Part shown: in pieces, positions 25,763-33,785 of the stretch
Layout of the letters: every line of letters starts with the position of its first letter
Position numbering within the stretch: the stretch's first letter is position 1
Assembly (NCBI GenBank): GCA_016716505.1
Contig: JADJWF010000002.1
Span: 124,001-188,000, forward strand
Length of the DNA stretch: 64,000 nucleotides
Source of the DNA: Verrucomicrobiota bacterium
Lineage (GTDB): Bacteria; Verrucomicrobiota; Verrucomicrobiia; Limisphaerales; J093
Direction: 5' to 3'
The notes under the pieces: model-generated
What the model saw: only the letters and a program-made list of their open reading frames with translations
The model's database searches: none
Told to the model about the DNA's origin: nothing
Program-made: the position numbers and the translations under genes

Positions 25763-26440
25763 TCAACCCGGTTTCGCGTCGTCCCGGAACTCGTCCTCGG
25801 GGGCGTCAGCGTGGGCGGGCAATGGATTGCCGGCAAACACGATCGCCGCCTGCGTGCGGCTGTGAACCCTTAGCTTGGCGAAGACCCGATCCAGATAATG
25901 CCGGACCGTCTTGACGCTGAGGCTGAGATTGTTCGAGACCTCCTTGTCCGTGAACCCGCGCGCCACCTCGCGCAGCACACGCAATTCTCCGGGCGACAGC
26001 CGGTTTAGCGGGTTGTTCTCGCCACCGCAGTTGTGACTCAACTCGTCAAGCGCCGGGTCCATCACCGGCTTGCCGTCCATCACCGCGCGCAGGGCGTCCA
26101 CGATCCGCTGCCCGTCGCTGTGCTTCAGCAGATAGCCGTCCGCGCCCGCCTCGAGCGCCGACAACACCAGCGGCGCGCTCGCGTACGAGGTCAGACATAC
26201 CAGCCGCATGTTCGGATAGGCCGCCTTCGCCCGGCGGCACAATTCGATCCCGCTGCCGTCGGGCAGGCGCAGGTCCAGGAGGACCACGTCGGGCAAAAGC
26301 TCGCGCAGTCGCGTCCAGGCGTCTTCGAGCGTGCCGGCTTCGCCCACGATGCGGATGTCCCCGGCGATTTGGCCGATGACACGCAGGCCGTTGCGAACGA
26401 CAGGGTGGTCGTCCACGAGCAGAACGCGAATCGGCTTCAT
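25763..26440 (-). CDS. NarL/FixJ-family response regulator
   Basis: A 225-residue cytoplasmic transcription factor. The receiver domain (1-120) has Asp10/Asp11, the phosphoacceptor Asp56 in V-V-L-L-D-L-R-L-P, and Lys106 in G-Y-L-L-K. The C-terminal LuxR-type helix-turn-helix (about 148-205) reads L-S-P-G-E-L-R-V-L-R-E-V-A-R-G-F and S-V-K-T-V-R-H-Y-L-D-R-V-F-A-K-L. Its ATG overlaps the kinase stop by 4 nt (ATGA), so the two are translationally coupled and form one two-component system. A possible binding site with NarL-like half-sites lies in the promoter region of the pair (28506-28523). The C-terminal 25 residues are acidic and non-conserved. No target gene is evident. Confidence 0.94.
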   Translation of the reverse strand: MKPIRVLLVDDHPVVRNGLRVIGQIAGDIRIVGEAGTLEDAWTRLRELLPDVVLLDLRLPDGSGIELCRRAKAAYPNMRLVCLTSYASAPLVLSALEAGADGYLLKHSDGQRIVDALRAVMDGKPVMDPALDELSHNCGGENNPLNRLSPGELRVLREVARGFTDKEVSNNLSLSVKTVRHYLDRVFAKLRVHSRTQAAIVFAGNPLPAHADAPEDEFRDDAKPG

Positions 26441-28485
26441 GGCGGTGGCCGCATCACGTCGGCGTGGCGGTTCGCCCCGGCGTTGTCGCCGTTCGCCTCA
26501 CGCCTCGCTCCCGGTGGCGGCGTAGCGGCCCGCTCGGGGTTTAGCCGCAGCCGCACGAGGGTTCCCTTTCCGGGAGCCGATTCGAGGTCCAGTCGCCCCC
26601 GCAGCAACTCGGCGCGGCGGCGCAGCGATTTCAGCCCCAGCCCGTGAATCGGCTGCCGGGGATCGAATCCCCGCCCATCATCGCGGACCTCCAGCACCGC
26701 GGTTTGTCCCTCCGCGGCCAGTCGCACGGTGATCCGCCGGGCGTCCGCGTGCCGGAGACTATTACTCAGCGCCTCCCTCACCACCGCCGCCAGTTGCAGC
26801 GCCTGCCCGGACCCCAGCCGACCCGCGACTGCGGCGTCGCAGTCCACCTCGATCGCCGCCCGCGAGGCCGGGCGCAGCCGCGCGACGATGGACTTGACCA
26901 CGGCGACGAACTCGGACGAGACGCCCGCCTCCGGCTCCGCCCGGAGTTGTCCCAGGAAAGCTCGCAACTCCGCGATCACCGATTCGAGGTTCGCCCGGCT
27001 CTGACCCAACCCCGCGCCGGCGGCCGGTGCCGCCCGGCTGATCTCCTGCGCGGTCCGGGTCAAACCCAATTGCACCGCATAGAGCGATTGTACCGCGCCA
27101 TCGTGCAGGTCATGGGCCAGACGCTCGCGTTCCTCCTGGGCGGCTTGCAAGGCGTCCCGCGCCACCCGCAACCGGGCGGCCCGACTGGCTTCGAGCCACC
27201 GCCCGCGCACCTGCAAGCCGAGCACCCAGCACACCAGCCCGGTGGTGAGCAGCCCCCAGCCGCCTGCCCACCACGCCCGATACCGCGTGGACTGCCGGTC
27301 AAACAACGGCGTGGTGTGGAAGAACAACGTCCAGCGCCCGCCGTACATCCGCCAAAGATGCGTGTGCTGGTACGCCGGCTGAAAACTCCGGTCGGCCGCG
27401 CGCAACGGGTGCCCGTCCGGATTCAGCCACGAGGCCCGTCCCACCATGCCCGGCTTGTGCTCGTCATCGTACGCCGAATGAATCTCGACGCGGACTGCCG
27501 GTTCGCCCGGGCCTTGCGCCTCCCGCAGCATTTCCGCGAGGTCCAGATGGGCAAACACGAAACCGGTGTTGAGGTTCCACCGCAGCCAGTGGCTTTCCGC
27601 GCGCCAGTCCTTCTCCGGCTCCAGCGCCCGCCAAAACTCAGCCCGGCGCGGATGGTACGTGGGCACCAGCATCGTCACGCCGCGCACTGGGCTGCCGTCC
27701 CCGCGGCGCAGAACCTCCTCGCCCCGGGTGATTTTTACGTCGTCCCGGTAAATGGCGTGGAGCAACACCTCCTCGCCCGCCGCGTGTTCGATAATCCGCA
27801 TCCGCCCGCCAAAATCTTGGAAGGCCAATCCAGGTCCTTCGACAGCGACCGGTTCCACCGAATGCCCGTAGCGCCGGGCATGGAACTCGCCCTTCTCCCG
27901 GCTGCGGACCTCATGTTCCGAGGCGAACGGAACCAGCGGTCGTAGTTCCTCCCGGTACAGGTCCGCCAGCCAGACGCTCCACGATTTTTTCCCCAGCAAC
28001 TCGGCCGGCATCGTGTAAAACTCCTCGCGAGGGCGGGGTGAATCGGGACGCAACCAGCCGTCGAGGAGGGCGATCGTTTGGACCGCTTGAGCGTTCGTGG
28101 CGTAGCCGATCGCCAGCACGCCCACCTGGTTCCACTGCGGCGAGGTCTGGTTCATGAACTCGTCCCACTCCTGCTGGTCGGGGGTCGCCCGGGCGTTGAG
28201 AATGCGTTGCACGTTGCGGAGCAGTGCTTCGATGCCCTCAACCCGCCGCTCGAGTCCCACGCCGATGGCATAGCCCAGCTCGAAGAACCGCGCCGTGTCC
28301 AGCCGCCGCGCCTCGCGCGCGAACCACCCCGCCAGCGTCAGACTGAGCACCGCGCCGACCGCGCCGATCACCCACACCAGACGATACGCCCGCCACGGCA
28401 CCGGGGGCGCGGTTTCGGGGCGGTAATGGTCAAGGTCAGTGCGCAAACCACCATGTTGTACGGCCTGCGCCCGCCGCCTGTCCAC
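26437..28485 (-). CDS. Membrane sensor histidine kinase, CHASE domain plus HisKA_3/HATPase
   Basis: Sensor kinase of the NarX/DesK type. A first membrane helix (L-V-W-V-I-G-A-V-G-A-V-L-S-L-T-L-A-G-W-F) is followed by an external CHASE-type domain of about 300 residues with the G-Y-A-T-N and P-V-R-G-V-T-M-L-V-P marks, a second helix near residue 390, a coiled region, the HisKA_3 phosphoacceptor E-R-L-A-H-D-L-H-D-G-A (His about 458), and an ATPase domain with the N-box E-A-L-S-N-S-L-R-H and G-boxes D-D-G-R-G-F and G-L-G-L-K-S-L-R-R-R. The start is uncertain: the GTG at 28485 is proposed, TTG at 28446 is possible, and the open frame further upstream (into the 268-bp repeats) is rejected. CHASE domains sense small extracellular ligands; the ligand is unknown. 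Confidence 0.88.
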   Translation of the reverse strand: MDRRRAQAVQHGGLRTDLDHYRPETAPPVPWRAYRLVWVIGAVGAVLSLTLAGWFAREARRLDTARFFELGYAIGVGLERRVEGIEALLRNVQRILNARATPDQQEWDEFMNQTSPQWNQVGVLAIGYATNAQAVQTIALLDGWLRPDSPRPREEFYTMPAELLGKKSWSVWLADLYREELRPLVPFASEHEVRSREKGEFHARRYGHSVEPVAVEGPGLAFQDFGGRMRIIEHAAGEEVLLHAIYRDDVKITRGEEVLRRGDGSPVRGVTMLVPTYHPRRAEFWRALEPEKDWRAESHWLRWNLNTGFVFAHLDLAEMLREAQGPGEPAVRVEIHSAYDDEHKPGMVGRASWLNPDGHPLRAADRSFQPAYQHTHLWRMYGGRWTLFFHTTPLFDRQSTRYRAWWAGGWGLLTTGLVCWVLGLQVRGRWLEASRAARLRVARDALQAAQEERERLAHDLHDGAVQSLYAVQLGLTRTAQEISRAAPAAGAGLGQSRANLESVIAELRAFLGQLRAEPEAGVSSEFVAVVKSIVARLRPASRAAIEVDCDAAVAGRLGSGQALQLAAVVREALSNSLRHADARRITVRLAAEGQTAVLEVRDDGRGFDPRQPIHGLGLKSLRRRAELLRGRLDLESAPGKGTLVRLRLNPERAATPPPGARREANGDNAGANRHADVMRPPP

Positions 28486-28505
28486 GCCCAACCGCCCCCG
28501 CCGAC

Positions 28506-28523
28506 TAGGGGTATTTGCCCCTA
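28506..28523. promoter_or_regulatory. Inverted repeat TAGGGG-N6-CCCCTA, possible regulator site
   Basis: An exact 6-bp inverted repeat with a 6-nt centre (TATTTG), lying about 20 nt upstream of the proposed kinase start and overlapping the spacer of a TGGGCA-N17-TAGTCG promoter on the minus strand. One arm reads TACCCCT on the minus strand, which fits the NarL heptamer TACYYMT. It could be the autoregulatory operator of the NarL-type pair; inference only. Confidence 0.35.
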
Positions 28524-28605
28524 TTGCCCAGTCCCGGCGCCTCAAGTAAGGGGCTTTCGGGCGAAGGCGTAGGGTGCCCCGCGCCGCGCCCCGGAGGACG
28601 AGGAA

Positions 28606-29190
28606 CGCACGCGTCCCGCGTGCCGTGTCTGGCGTCCCGCCGGACACCTCCCCTCCAACGGCAGCCCAAGCCGGTCTTGGCTCCTGGCGGTCGCCCACCG
28701 CCGCGGCGGAGTCAGGGGCGTTCGCCAACCAGCCGGCCCACCGTCGCCGCGCTCGGTGGCGGTTTCCCGGTCTCATCGGCGAGACGCTGAAGACCACCCG
28801 CCCGAGCCGCGTGCTCCTCAAAACAATGCAGGCCGCCACTCGTCGCCGCGCGAAGCCTCCGCGAAAAGGGGAGCGCACGCGTCCCGCGTGCCGTGTCCGG
28901 CGTCCCGCCGGACACCTCCCCTCCAACGGCAGCCCAAGCCGGTCTTGGCTCCTGGCGGTCGCCCACCACCGCGGCGGAGTCAGGGGCGTTCGCCAACCAG
29001 CCGGCCCGCCGTCGCCGCGCTCGGTGGCGGTTTCCCGGTCTCTTCGGCGAGACGCTGAAGACCGCCCGCCCGAGCCGCGTGCTCCTCAAAACAATGCAGG
29101 CCGCCACTCGTCGCCGCGCGAAGCGTCCGCGAAAAGGGGAGCGCACGCGTCCCGCGTGCCGTGTCCGGCGTCCCGCCGGACACCTTCGCT
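28606..29190. repeat. 268-bp tandem repeat, about 2.2 copies
   Basis: Two full units (28606-28873 and 28874-29141) differ at only about six positions, and a third partial unit (29142 to about 29190) stops soon after its hairpins. The period of 268 is not a multiple of three, so the unit is not a coding repeat: the open frame through it changes reading phase between copies. Each unit starts with a pair of palindromes. The right junction is lost in the flanking sequence. The unit resembles spurious coding frames often annotated in this lineage, which suggests an interspersed element (inference). Confidence 0.85.
28608..28647. repeat. REP-like twin hairpins, also at 28876-28915 and 29144-29183
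   Basis: Each copy holds two adjacent palindromes with the same TCC loop: CACGCG-TCC-CGCGTG, two bases, then GTGTCCGGCG-TCC-CGCCGGACAC (10-bp stem). The first copy has one T for C in the second stem. Twin hairpins spaced by two bases resemble REP/BIME elements mobilised by TnpA-REP enzymes; no such transposase is in the window. Confidence 0.7.
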
Positions 29191-29527
29191 CCAGTCAGCC
29201 GGTGGCTGGGAGCCGCGGGAGACAAACCCAAGCTGAATTCCGCATCCACCCCCATCCGTCTGAATTTCTCCTCCCACCACGAATCGTGGACGAACCCGAC
29301 CGAGAATCGGTCGCGGAAGCAAAACTGTTTGCCTCAGGTCGCTGTTCCACCATACTCGGACGCAGCGATGGCTTCTGAGGTAAGAGGGTAACCGCCCCCC
29401 GCCTCAGCAACCGATCCGCACGCTTCGGTGGGTTGGCGATGGGAACATCGGAGGCGGGCTTGGGTTTTTGTCGGCGCAATCGTTTGCGACGGGACTTCAG
29501 ACAACCCAACCTCCGGAAGCCAAGCGG
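29191..29527. other. Non-coding stretch with two palindromes before tRNA-Thr
   Basis: No supported gene. It has lower GC than its surroundings. Two perfect palindromes lie 22 nt apart centre to centre: CCACGAATCGTGG (29277-29289) and CGACCGA-GAA-TCGGTCG (29297-29313). No clear promoter for the tRNA was identified. Confidence 0.5.
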
Positions 29528-29602
29528 GCCAGTGTAGCTCAGCGGCAGAGCAACGGTTTCGTAAACCGTAGGTCGTCGGTTCGACCCCGACCACTGGCTC
29601 CA
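29528..29602 (+). tRNA. tRNA-Thr(CGU)
   Basis: The cloverleaf is complete: acceptor stem GCCAGTG/CACTGGC, D stem GCTC/GAGC, anticodon stem ACGGT/ACCGT with loop TTCGTAA (anticodon CGT, reading ACG), a 5-nt variable loop and T arm GTCGG-TTCGACC-CCGAC. The discriminator base is T and the CCA end is encoded (29600-29602). It lies 79 nt before an integrase-like fragment, the usual position of a tRNA used as an attachment site. Confidence 0.96.
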
Positions 29603-29681
29603 CCTTCAAAATAAAGGCGAAAACGGACTTCCCAGGGTGTCGAATCGCAATGCGGGCTTGAACTAGTGCAACCGGTCGCGC

Positions 29682-30182
29682 ATGAATTCGCACGCGTTTA
29701 CGCAAGCCTGCCGGTGGCCCCGCAACGTTTCCTTTGGCCGAGTTTCGGTTTCGGTTTACCGCAGCAAGGCCCCCAATGGCTCCCCCTGCTTCATGGTCGC
29801 CAACTACGCGACCGGCCAGCGGCGCTTCGACAGCTACGGGACTGAAGCCGCCGCCCTCGAGGCCGCGAACCCACTTGCCCGCCAACTGAGCGCCCAGGAT
29901 GTTCTCGCCGCCTCCCTGACGAACGAACAGGCCGCCGACTACGCCGCCGCGATCCAAGCCCTGACGCCCTTCAACGTGGCCCTGCCCGCCGCCGCCACGA
30001 CGCTGGCCGAGTGTTTGAAGCTGGTCCAAGACCTGCCTTCCCTTCGCGCGGCCGCCACGTGCTACGCTGCCCGCCGACTTGCTGAGCTTCTACCGCCTGC
30101 ACGTACCGCGGTCGGTTTTAGGGGATGGGGCGGACTTTCTTGGCACCAGCCGTCAGGCCGGTCTATAACCCGCGGCGCATGA
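29682..30182 (+). pseudogene. Remnant of a tyrosine-integrase N-terminal region
   Basis: The 166-codon frame reads V-S-V-Y-R-S-K-A-P-N-G-S-P-C-F-M-V, then G-Q-R-R-F-D-S-Y-G-T-E-A-A-A-L-E-A-A and a stretch with L-T-N-E-Q-A-A-D-Y-A-A-A-I-Q-A-L. This matches the N-terminal arm-binding region of tyrosine recombinases found in Verrucomicrobiota, as far as I can recognise. No SAM-like core-binding or catalytic (R-H-R-Y) part follows: likeness ends near nt 30100 and the frame runs into the pyc start. Its place just 3' of a tRNA gene supports a decayed integrative element. Whether the fragment is expressed cannot be told. The family call is by pattern only and could be wrong; a small hypothetical protein is the alternative. 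Confidence 0.5.
30140..30169 (+). promoter_or_regulatory. pyc promoter, leaderless type
   Basis: TTGGCA (30140-30145), 18-nt spacer, TATAAC (30164-30169), then 9 nt (CCGCGGCGC) to the ATG at 30179. The closest to sigma-70 consensus in the window, with no Shine-Dalgarno sequence. Confidence 0.6.
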
Positions 30183-33100
30183 CGACCTCTACGGCCGCCC
30201 CCAAGAAATTGCTTGCCGCCAACCGCAGCGAGATCGCCATCCGCATTTTCCGCGCCGCCACCGAACTTGGTCTCCGCACCGTGGCCATCTACGCGCAGGA
30301 GGACCGCTTCGGCATTCACCGGTTCAAGGCGGATGAAGCCTACATGGTTGGGGCCGGCAAAGGCCCGGTCGGCGCGTATCTGGACATCGAGGGCATCATC
30401 GCGCTCGCCAGGGAAAAGGGCGTGGATTTGATCCACCCCGGCTACGGGTTTCTGTCCGAGAATCCCGATTTCGCCCAGGCCTGCGCCGACGCGGGCATCA
30501 CGTTTGTCGGCCCAAGTCCAAAGCTGCTCCGCATGATGGGCGACAAAACCGCCGCGCGCGCCGTGGCCGAAAAAGTCGGGGTGCCCACTCTGCCCGGCAC
30601 GCAGGAGCCTGTAGCCGACCGCGCGGAGGCGTTGAAGACGGCGAAGGAGATTGGTTTCCCGCTCATCATCAAGGCGGCGTTTGGCGGGGGCGGCCGCGGC
30701 ATGCGCGTGGTGCACAAGTCCGGCGACCTGGCCGACCTGCTCGATGAGGCGCAGGCCGAGGCGGGCCGCGCCTTTGGCAACCCCGCCGTCTTCCTGGAAA
30801 AATACATTCCCCACGCGAAGCACATCGAGGTGCAAATTCTCGGCGACCAGCACGGCAACGTGATCCACCTGCACGAGCGCGATTGCTCGGTGCAGCGCCG
30901 TCACCAGAAGGTCATCGAGATCGCGCCGTCCGTCGGTCTGGACGACGATGTCCGGCGCGCGTTGTGCGACGCCGCCGTGAAGATCGCGAGGGAGATCCGC
31001 TACCACAACGCGGGCACGGTCGAGTTCCTCGTGGACGCGGACACAAACGAGTGGTTCTTCATCGAGATGAACCCGCGCATCCAGGTCGAGCACACGGTGA
31101 CGGAGGTCATCACGAACATTGACCTGGTGCGCTCGCAGATTCTCATCGCGCAGGGCCATTCGATGTTCAGTCCGGAAGTGGGCCTGCCGCCGCAGGAGGA
31201 GATTCCGCGCAACGGCTACGCGATCCAATGCCGGGTCACCACGGAGGACCCGGAGAACAAGTTTGCGCCCGACTACGGCCGCATCCTCACCTATCGCTCG
31301 GCCGGCGGCTTCGGGCTGCGCCTCGACGGCGGCATGGGCTTTGCGGGCGCGGTCATCACGCCGTTCTACGACTCGATGCTGGTCAAGGTGACCGCGTTCG
31401 GGCGGTCGTTTGAAATTGCGATGCAGCGCATGGACCGCGCGTTGCGCGAGTTTCGCATTCGCGGGGTCAAGACCAACATCCCGTTCCTCGAAAACGTCAT
31501 CCACCACGAGCGGTTCCGCTCCGGACGCGCGACGACCACGCTGATTGACACCACGCCGGAATTGTTCCGTTTCCAGCCGCGCAAGGACCGCGCCACCAAA
31601 CTGCTCGCCTTCCTCGGCGAGGTCATCGTCAACGGCAACCCGCAGGCCAAGGGTTACATGCCGAAGTCACTGCCCGTGCCGGTGGTGCCGGCCTACGACC
31701 CGAAACAGGCGCCGCCGGACGGCACCCGGCAACTGCTGCTCAAGCTGGGAGCGACGAAGTTCGCGGAGTGGACGCTCAAACAGAAGAAGCTGCTCGTTAC
31801 GGACACCACCTTCCGCGACGCGCACCAGTCGCTGCTGGCCACACGCGTTCGCACCTACGACATGGAGCACGTGGCCGCCGCGCTGGCGCGCCGCGCACCG
31901 GAGCTGTTCAGCGTCGAAATCTGGGGCGGCGCGAAGTTCGACACCTCGATGCGTTTTTTGCACGAGGACCCGTGGATCCGCCTGCGCAAGCTCCGCGCGC
32001 GCATCCCGAACATCTGTTTCCAGATGCTTTTCCGCGGTTCGAACGCCGTGGGCTACTCCAACTATCCCGACAACGTCGTTGCGGGCTTCATCCGGCACGC
32101 CGCGGCCAACGGCATAGACATCTTCCGCATCTTCGATTCGCTGAACTACCTGCCGAACCTGAAGGTGGCGATGGAGACGGTGCGGGAAACCCACGCCGTC
32201 TGCGAGGGCGCCCTGTGTTACACCGGCGACATTCTGGACCCGCGGCGCACGAAATATTCCCTCAAATACTACCTCAAGCTGGCCCGGGAATTGGAGCGGA
32301 TGGGCGCGCACATCCTCGGCATCAAGGACATGGCCGGCCTCTGCAAGCCCTACGCCGCCCGCGCCCTGGTGAAGGCGCTCAAGGAGGAGATCGGGCTGCC
32401 CATTCATTTTCACACGCACGACACCAGCGGCATCGCCGCCGCCAGCGTCCTCGAGGCCAGCGAGGTCGGCGTGGACGTGGTGGACCTAGCCATTGCCTCG
32501 CTGTCCGGCTCAACCAGCCAGCCCTGCCTCAACTCGATCGTCGCCGCGCTGCGGGGCCAGAAACGGGACACCGGGCTGGACCTCGACGCGCTGAACGAGT
32601 TCTCCAACTACTGGGAACTGGTCCGCGAATTCTACGCGCCCTTTGACACCAGCCCCAAATCAGGCAGTGCGAACGTCTATGTTCACGAGATGCCCGGCGG
32701 CCAATACACCAACCTCAAGGAACAGGCCGCCGCGATGGGCCTGCTGGCCCGCTGGCCCGAGATCGAGCGGATGTATGCCGATGTGAACCAGCTCTTCGGC
32801 GACATCGTCAAGGTCACCCCCAGCAGCAAGGTGGTGGGCGACATGACCATGTTCCTGATCACGCGCGGGCTGACCCCGAAGGACGTGCTCGAACTGGAAC
32901 CCGGCAGCATGCCCTTCCCCGAGTCGGTCATTGACATGCTCCAGGGCGGCCTCGGCCAGCCGATGGGGGGCTGGCCGAAAAAGCTGCAGAAGATCGTGCT
33001 GGGCGACCGCCAGCCCTACACCGTCCGCCCCGGGGCGCGCCTCGCGCCGTTGAACCTCGAGCAAATCCGCGCGGAACTGACCCACAAGCTCAAGCGCGAA

Positions 33101-33640
33101 GCGACCGAGGATGACGTGTACAGCTACCTGATGTACCCGGAGGTCTTCAACGCCTACGCCAAGGTGGAGCACAGCTACGGCGATCTTTCGGTGCTGCCAA
33201 CTCCCGCCTTCTTCTACGGCATGAAACCCGGCGACGAGATCACCGTGGACCTCGAGGAGGGCAAGACCCTGTTCATCCGGCTCATGAACGTCAGCCCCGT
33301 GGACCCGGAGGGCAAGCGCGTCGTCTCCTTCGAGTTGAACGGCATGGCCCGCCAGACCGTGGTGGTGGACAAGTCCGTGCAGCCGAAGGTGAAGTCCCGG
33401 CCGAAGGCTGACCCGAACGACCCGATGCAGGTCGGGGCGCCGATTCCTGGCGTCATCACGTCGCTGCCGGTCAACGTCGGGGCCCGCGTGGCCAAAGGCG
33501 AGAAGGTCCTCTCCCTCGAGGCGATGAAGATGCAGACCACCGTCTATGCGCCGGCGGACGGCGTCGTCGCCGAGGTGGCGGTAAAGGTGGGCGACGCGGT
33601 CGAGGCCAAGGATTTGCTCCTGAAGTTAAAGGCGGGATAA
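30179..33640 (+). CDS. pyc: Pyruvate carboxylase
   Basis: Biotin enzyme that carboxylates pyruvate to oxaloacetate with ATP and bicarbonate, refilling the TCA cycle. The 1153-residue single chain has the full order of domains: biotin carboxylase N-domain (K-L-L-A-A-N-R-S-E-I-A-I-R at 9-21), ATP-grasp with G-G-G-G-R-G-M-R near 175 and E-M-N-P-R-I-Q-V-E-H-T near 300, carboxyltransferase starting T-D-T-T-F-R-D-A-H-Q-S-L-L near 540 with metal-ligand H-F-H-T-H-D-T-S-G near 740, the PYC_OADA region, and a biotinyl domain with E-A-M-K-M (biotinyl Lys1117). Length matches bacterial Pyc. The start follows directly on a strong promoter. No accBC or regulator lies beside it. Confidence 0.97.
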   Translation: MTTSTAAPKKLLAANRSEIAIRIFRAATELGLRTVAIYAQEDRFGIHRFKADEAYMVGAGKGPVGAYLDIEGIIALAREKGVDLIHPGYGFLSENPDFAQACADAGITFVGPSPKLLRMMGDKTAARAVAEKVGVPTLPGTQEPVADRAEALKTAKEIGFPLIIKAAFGGGGRGMRVVHKSGDLADLLDEAQAEAGRAFGNPAVFLEKYIPHAKHIEVQILGDQHGNVIHLHERDCSVQRRHQKVIEIAPSVGLDDDVRRALCDAAVKIAREIRYHNAGTVEFLVDADTNEWFFIEMNPRIQVEHTVTEVITNIDLVRSQILIAQGHSMFSPEVGLPPQEEIPRNGYAIQCRVTTEDPENKFAPDYGRILTYRSAGGFGLRLDGGMGFAGAVITPFYDSMLVKVTAFGRSFEIAMQRMDRALREFRIRGVKTNIPFLENVIHHERFRSGRATTTLIDTTPELFRFQPRKDRATKLLAFLGEVIVNGNPQAKGYMPKSLPVPVVPAYDPKQAPPDGTRQLLLKLGATKFAEWTLKQKKLLVTDTTFRDAHQSLLATRVRTYDMEHVAAALARRAPELFSVEIWGGAKFDTSMRFLHEDPWIRLRKLRARIPNICFQMLFRGSNAVGYSNYPDNVVAGFIRHAAANGIDIFRIFDSLNYLPNLKVAMETVRETHAVCEGALCYTGDILDPRRTKYSLKYYLKLARELERMGAHILGIKDMAGLCKPYAARALVKALKEEIGLPIHFHTHDTSGIAAASVLEASEVGVDVVDLAIASLSGSTSQPCLNSIVAALRGQKRDTGLDLDALNEFSNYWELVREFYAPFDTSPKSGSANVYVHEMPGGQYTNLKEQAAAMGLLARWPEIERMYADVNQLFGDIVKVTPSSKVVGDMTMFLITRGLTPKDVLELEPGSMPFPESVIDMLQGGLGQPMGGWPKKLQKIVLGDRQPYTVRPGARLAPLNLEQIRAELTHKLKREATEDDVYSYLMYPEVFNAYAKVEHSYGDLSVLPTPAFFYGMKPGDEITVDLEEGKTLFIRLMNVSPVDPEGKRVVSFELNGMARQTVVVDKSVQPKVKSRPKADPNDPMQVGAPIPGVITSLPVNVGARVAKGEKVLSLEAMKMQTTVYAPADGVVAEVAVKVGDAVEAKDLLLKLKAG

Positions 33641-33785
33641 GCGTGGGCCTGCCCGACCTCCGCAGCCCCGACCAGTGCGCGCCAATTCGCGCGGCCGGTA
33701 GTGCCGCCTGGCCGTTTTGCCGTTGGCAGCGGCCGCCGTTGGTGCTTCTCTTCCGCCATCACCACAACATTCAACCGACTGGATT

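Noticed and set aside
28486..28926. Upstream extension of the histidine-kinase frame into the repeat region
   Set aside because: The added residues come from the 268-bp repeats and a non-coding GC-rich stretch; the product would put 150 low-complexity residues before the first membrane helix. A later GTG or TTG start fits the family better.
28606..29190. CRISPR array
   Set aside because: The repeat unit is 268 bp with no spacers and no cas genes are present in the window.
28574..29378. Open frames on both strands within the tandem repeat
   Set aside because: The period of 268 shifts the frame at each unit, composition is Arg/Pro/Gly rich, and no family is recognisable.
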